Shown here: positions 60,486-64,000 of the stretch, piece by piece
Numbering within the stretch: the first letter of the stretch is position 1
How the letters are laid out: each line of letters starts with the position of its first letter
Assembly: GCA_963699015.1 (NCBI GenBank)
Contig: CAVOSX010000002.1
Span: 248,001-312,000 of the forward strand
DNA length: 64,000 nt
Reading direction: 5' to 3'
Source of the DNA: PALSA-505 sp963699015
Lineage (GTDB): Bacteria; Actinomycetota; Actinomycetes; Streptosporangiales; Streptosporangiaceae
Position numbers and translations under genes: made by a program
The notes under the pieces: model-generated
The model's database searches: none
The model's input: only the letters and a program-made list of their open reading frames with translations
Told to the model about the DNA's origin: nothing

Positions 60486-63101
60486 ATGGAGCTGCTGGAG
60501 AGGACGGCGTTTCTGCGGACGCTGGCCGAGTACGCCGCCGAGGCGCGGCTGGGCGACGGCCGGCTGGTCCTGGTCTCGGGCGAGTCCGGGATGGGGAAGA
60601 CCGCCCTGGTCGAGGCGTTCCAGCAGCGGCTGAAGGGCGCCCGCTGGCTGTGGGGCGCCTGCGACGGGCTGCTGACTCCCCGGCCGCTCGGCCCGGTGTT
60701 CGACGTCGGGGCCCAGGTCGGCGGGGAACTCGCCGGCCTGTGCCGCCAGGGGGCCCAGCGGGACCGCCTGTTCGCGGCCTTCCAGGCCGAGATCGACTCG
60801 CCGGGAGCCCTGACCGTGGCGGTAGTCGAGGACGTGCACTGGGCCGACGAAGCCACCGTCGACCTGCTGAGCTTTCTCGGGCGGCGGCTGGGGCGCATGT
60901 CGACGCTCCTGCTGGCCACCTACCGGGACGACGAGCTGGCTGACGATCATCCGCTCCGCGTCGTCCTGGGCGACCTCGCCACCCAGCGCGCCACCCGGCG
61001 GATGCGACTGCCGCCGCTCTCAGAGGACGCGGTCCGGGCCCTGGCGACAGGGCGGGACGTCGACGGCGGTGAGCTCTACCGGGTCACCGGCGGCAACCCG
61101 TTCTACGTGAGCGAAATCCTGGAGGCCGGATGGCCTTCGGTGCCGCCGACGGTCCGCGACGCGGTGGGGGCCCGGCTGGCCCGGTCGGATCCGGGCACCC
61201 GCCGGATGGTGGAATCCGCCGCGGTCATCGGTACCAGGGTGGACCGGTCGCTGCTGTCGGCGGTGCTGGACGGCTCCGGCGCGCCGGTCGAGGACAGACT
61301 GACGGCGGGGATCCTCGTGGCCGACGGGACCGGCCTGCGGTTCCGGCACGAGCTGGTCCGGCTGGCGGTGGCGGCGGCGATCGCGCCGCACCGGAAGGCC
61401 GAGCTGCATGCCCGCCTGCTGGTCGCCCTGGAGGAACGCGGGAACGCGGACCCGGCCGTGCTCGCCCACCACGCCGAGGGCGCAGGCGATGAGAAGGCCG
61501 TGCTGCGGCACGCCCCCGAGGCGGCCCGCCGCTCCTCCGCGCTCGGAGCGCACCGGGAGGCGGCGGCGCAGTTCGAGCGGGCCCTGCGGTTCGCCGGCGG
61601 CCTGGACAAGCCGGCCCTGGCGGCACTGCAGGAGGGTGTCGCGGGTGAGTACGCGCTGCTCGACCGCTGGGAAGAGACCGAGCAGGCCCTGCTCGCCGCG
61701 CTCGCGCTCCGGCGTGAGCTGGGCCACAGCCTGAACGTCGGAGAAGACCTCCGCCTGCTGAGCACGACGCTGTGGCGGCTGTGCCGGGGCGGGGAGGCTG
61801 TCCGGGCCGCCGAGCAGGCCGTCCGGGTCCTTGAACCGCTGCCGCCCGGCTCCGAGCTGGCCCGGTCTTACGCAGCCCTCGGCGCCAGCATCATGGAGGC
61901 CGGGCGAACCGACGAGGGCCTTCGCTTCATGGAAAAGGCGCGCGACCTCGGCGAACGCCAGGACCGGGCCGACATCGTGAGCTACGCCCTGAACGGGATC
62001 GGACTGGGCCTGGTGGACAGCGGACGGGAGGGCGTGCCGGTCCTCGAGCGGGCGCTCCAGGTCGGGCTGGACGCGGACCTGCACGAGGCGGCCGGCCGCG
62101 CGTATTCCAGCCTCCAGGAGGCCTGCACCCGGCTGAACCGCTTCGCGGACTCCGAGCGCTACCACGCCGAGGGGGTGGCCTACTGCGAGGGACGCGAGCT
62201 TGGCGTCTTCAGCTTGTGCCTCATGGGCTGGCGGGCTCGAACCCTGATCCTGGCCGGCCGGTGGGACGAAGCGACGGAGGTCTGCGCCCAGATGCTCGGC
62301 CGCCGGGGCATCTCTCCGGTGAACCGGATCAACCCGCTCCAGGTCCTGGGGACGATCCGCGGCTGCCGCGGCGAGGACGGCGCATGGGACCTGCTCGACC
62401 AGGCTCTGGCCCTGGCCGAGGGAACGGGCGACCCGTTGTGGATCGCCCCGGTGCGGACGGCCAGGGCCGAGCTGCGATGGCTGTCGGGCGAACCTCGCCT
62501 CGCGGCCCGGGAGGTCGAGTCGGGTTACGATCAGGCGGCCGGCTGCGCCGAGCCGTGGACGTTCGGGTCCCTGGTCATCTGGTTGTTCCGGCTGGGGGCG
62601 CCGGTGCCGGCGGAGCTGCCGGCCGGCCTGCCCGAGCCGTACGCGCGGGAGATGGCCGGCGACCGGGCCGGCGCGGCCGCGGCCTGGCAGCGGCTCGGCC
62701 GGCCCTACGACGCCGCGCTGGCCCGGCTCGGCTGCACCGACGAGACCGCGCTGCGCCACGCGCTGGCCGCCTTCGACGCCCTCGGCGCCCGCGCCGCCGC
62801 CGCCGCGGCCCGGCGGCGGATGAAAGACCTCGGCATGCGGGCGATCCCGCGCGGCCCGCGCGCGGCCACCCGGGCCGCCCCGGCCGGGCTGACCGCCCGC
62901 GAGCAGCAGGTGCTGGCGCTGCTGGCCGAGGGCCTGCCGGACCGGGAGATCTCCCGGCGGCTGTTCATCTCCGAGCGGACCGTGCACCACCACGTCTCCG
63001 CCGTACTGGCCAAGACCGGCGTCTCATCCCGCACCGCCGCGGCCCGCGAAGCCGCCCGGATGGGCATCGCCGCTGCGGCGGGAGCACCGCGCCGAAGCTA
63101 G
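60486..63101 (+). CDS. LuxR family transcriptional regulator with AAA ATPase domain (LAL type)
   Basis: 871 residues. LLERTAFLRTLAEYAAEAR leads to Walker A SGESGMGKTALVEAF and Walker B LTVAVVEDVHWADEATVDL. TPR-like helices fill residues 300-780, and the C-terminal LuxR helix-turn-helix is LTAREQQVLALLAEGLPDRE with SRRLFISERTVHHHVSAVLA. The second of two close ATGs is taken because GGGGA is 9 nt from it. Large LuxR regulators control metabolic or secretory genes. The downstream nickel-binding and secreted-protein pair, 122 nt away, may be its target. Confidence 0.9.
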   Translation: MELLERTAFLRTLAEYAAEARLGDGRLVLVSGESGMGKTALVEAFQQRLKGARWLWGACDGLLTPRPLGPVFDVGAQVGGELAGLCRQGAQRDRLFAAFQAEIDSPGALTVAVVEDVHWADEATVDLLSFLGRRLGRMSTLLLATYRDDELADDHPLRVVLGDLATQRATRRMRLPPLSEDAVRALATGRDVDGGELYRVTGGNPFYVSEILEAGWPSVPPTVRDAVGARLARSDPGTRRMVESAAVIGTRVDRSLLSAVLDGSGAPVEDRLTAGILVADGTGLRFRHELVRLAVAAAIAPHRKAELHARLLVALEERGNADPAVLAHHAEGAGDEKAVLRHAPEAARRSSALGAHREAAAQFERALRFAGGLDKPALAALQEGVAGEYALLDRWEETEQALLAALALRRELGHSLNVGEDLRLLSTTLWRLCRGGEAVRAAEQAVRVLEPLPPGSELARSYAALGASIMEAGRTDEGLRFMEKARDLGERQDRADIVSYALNGIGLGLVDSGREGVPVLERALQVGLDADLHEAAGRAYSSLQEACTRLNRFADSERYHAEGVAYCEGRELGVFSLCLMGWRARTLILAGRWDEATEVCAQMLGRRGISPVNRINPLQVLGTIRGCRGEDGAWDLLDQALALAEGTGDPLWIAPVRTARAELRWLSGEPRLAAREVESGYDQAAGCAEPWTFGSLVIWLFRLGAPVPAELPAGLPEPYAREMAGDRAGAAAAWQRLGRPYDAALARLGCTDETALRHALAAFDALGARAAAAAARRRMKDLGMRAIPRGPRAATRAAPAGLTAREQQVLALLAEGLPDREISRRLFISERTVHHHVSAVLAKTGVSSRTAAAREAARMGIAAAAGAPRRS

Positions 63102-63223
63102 GCAACCCCTGGCCAAACATAGGCAACACCGCGCCCAAAGCCGGGCATTTCTCCCGATTAGCGGGCGGCCCTGGCCTGCCTACGGTCGTTGCGTCACATC
63201 CCGCGACCGAAGGGAGAGCGCCA

Positions 63224-63475
63224 GTGCCGCTTTTCATGGATGTTCACGAGATCACCGGCGGCGTGGCCATGGACGACGTCGCCACGGCTCACCTGGCCGA
63301 CCTGCGAACGCAGGCCGCCCACGACGTCCGCTACCTGCGGTACTGGGTGGACGACAAAGGCGGCCGGGTGTTCTGCCTGGTCGAGGCGCCGTCAGCGGAA
63401 GCCGCTGCCGACGTCCACCGGGAGGCCCACGGCCTGGTCGCCGATCACATCTACAGGGTCCAGGAGGGGTCCTAA
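63224..63475 (+). CDS. SCO4226-like nickel-binding protein (DUF4242)
   Basis: 83 residues. VPLFMDVHEITGGVAMDDVA, LRYWVDDKGGRVFCLVEAPS and AEAAADVHREAHGLVADHIY form the small ferredoxin-like fold of the SCO4226 family, in which His residues near the strand ends bind nickel. GGGAGAG is well placed before the GTG start. Its stop codon overlaps the next ATG by one base (TAATG), so the two genes are coupled. Confidence 0.87.
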   Translation: MPLFMDVHEITGGVAMDDVATAHLADLRTQAAHDVRYLRYWVDDKGGRVFCLVEAPSAEAAADVHREAHGLVADHIYRVQEGS

Positions 63476-64000
63476 TGAGGAGGAAGCAGATGCGAAGGGT
63501 ACGCATGGCGCTGCTCGGCGGCGTGGCCGCGGCAGCCCTGGGATCGGTCATGTGGACGGTCCCAGCCTGGGGTCAGTCAGCCGCTGTCTCCAAGGCGGGG
63601 ACCGAAGGCAGCATGAGCATGACCGCGGGGAGCTCGAACCTGACCAGCCAGCTCGCGGCGATGCGGCTGTCCACCGCGAAGTACGCGACGAACCTGAACC
63701 GGGCCAAGGCGGCCGGCTACCAGGTCATCACGCCGATGATGCCGAACATGGGAATTCACTACATGAATCCGGGCATCACCGGATTCAACATCCGCAAGCC
63801 GCAGATCCTGGTCTACGAGCACCACGGGAGTATCTGGCAGCTCGGCGCCCTGGAATGGGTGTTCCCCAGCATGCCCAAGACACCGCCGCTGAAGAATGCG
63901 ACGTTCGGCTTCTTCCCGGCCGCCTGCCATTACAAGGACGGCACGTTCATCCCCGACGAGAACTCCAAGACCTGCCCGACGACCAACCCCAAGACGGGGT
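63475..64000 (+). CDS. Secreted hypothetical protein, 3' end outside window
   Basis: At least 175 residues, open to the window end. Signal peptide RMALLGGVAAAALGSVMWTV, cleaved near AWG-QS. The mature part has LTSQLAAMRLSTAKYATNLN, AGYQVITPMMPNMGIHYMNP, GFNIRKPQILVYEHHGSIW, ALEWVFPS and FFPAACHYKDGTF. Met/His-rich patches (MPNMGIHYM, HH) could bind a metal, which would fit the upstream nickel-binding gene. I know this type from other actinobacteria only as uncharacterised. Two in-frame ATGs both have AGGAGG upstream. Confidence 0.8.
   Translation, partial: MRRKQMRRVRMALLGGVAAAALGSVMWTVPAWGQSAAVSKAGTEGSMSMTAGSSNLTSQLAAMRLSTAKYATNLNRAKAAGYQVITPMMPNMGIHYMNPGITGFNIRKPQILVYEHHGSIWQLGALEWVFPSMPKTPPLKNATFGFFPAACHYKDGTFIPDENSKTCPTTNPKTG

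Overview
The window is GC-rich throughout and looks like a chromosomal stretch of a filamentous-type actinomycete (Actinomycetota, plausibly Streptosporangiales or a neighbouring order). This rests on pervasive G/C third positions, many GTG/TTG starts and actinobacterial families: an F420-type PPOX protein, an LLM flavin monooxygenase, an SARP/BTAD-AAA regulator, a large LuxR (LAL) regulator, a DUF5999 protein and an SCO4226-like nickel-binding protein. The placement is inference; no rRNA or taxonomic marker is present.

Layout. 0-7.8 kb: small-molecule enzymes on the plus strand (MFS exporter end, FhuF-like Fe-S protein, two amidohydrolases, RidA, DsbA/FrnE, LLM oxidoreductase). 7.8-18.3 kb: an accessory-looking stretch, mostly minus strand, with exported or repeat proteins (CapA-like lipoprotein, beta-helix, PQQ-type propeller, lamin-tail protein, anchor-domain protein with 120-bp repeats, small barrel protein), decayed fragments and tiny zinc-ribbon ORFs. 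18.4-29.2 kb: enoyl-CoA hydratase-like protein, Lon protease, two repeat-bearing membrane proteins (one RodZ-like), cyclase, VOC protein, a phospholipase C-like enzyme and small proteins. 29.2-38.9 kb: an ECF sigma factor with a coupled partner, an S8 peptidase, a divergent TPR-CHAT protease, a membrane patatin and a second phospholipase C-like enzyme. This is the best candidate for a conflict or cell-death type system. 39-47.6 kb: LysE exporter, ArsR-like regulator/MFS divergent pair with an operator-like palindrome, MetE-like methyltransferase, 6-phosphogluconate dehydrogenase and a BBE flavoprotein. 47.7-53.2 kb: SARP/AAA regulator and a UvrD-type helicase.

54.4-56.7 kb holds a selenocysteine tRNA gene (selC, minus strand). 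A 65-bp copy of its 3' half lies 2.2 kb away. The pair brackets a small element with a PadR regulator, a sigma factor carrying an unusual N-terminal extension, and decayed ORFs, but no integrase: a relic integrative element at selC. Beyond it lie two small coupled genes (one DUF5999), a LURP-one-like protein, a PPOX protein, a DUF429 protein, a D-erythronate-dehydrogenase-like SDR, a LuxR-type regulator, a nickel-binding protein and the start of a secreted protein cut by the window edge.

At least ten genes (including lon, the helicase, the CHAT protease and the denD-like gene) are broken by single-base indels, many of them in short homopolymers, while the reading on both sides stays clean. 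That pattern points to residual sequencing errors more than to mass pseudogenisation, so these are annotated as single genes with a frameshift.
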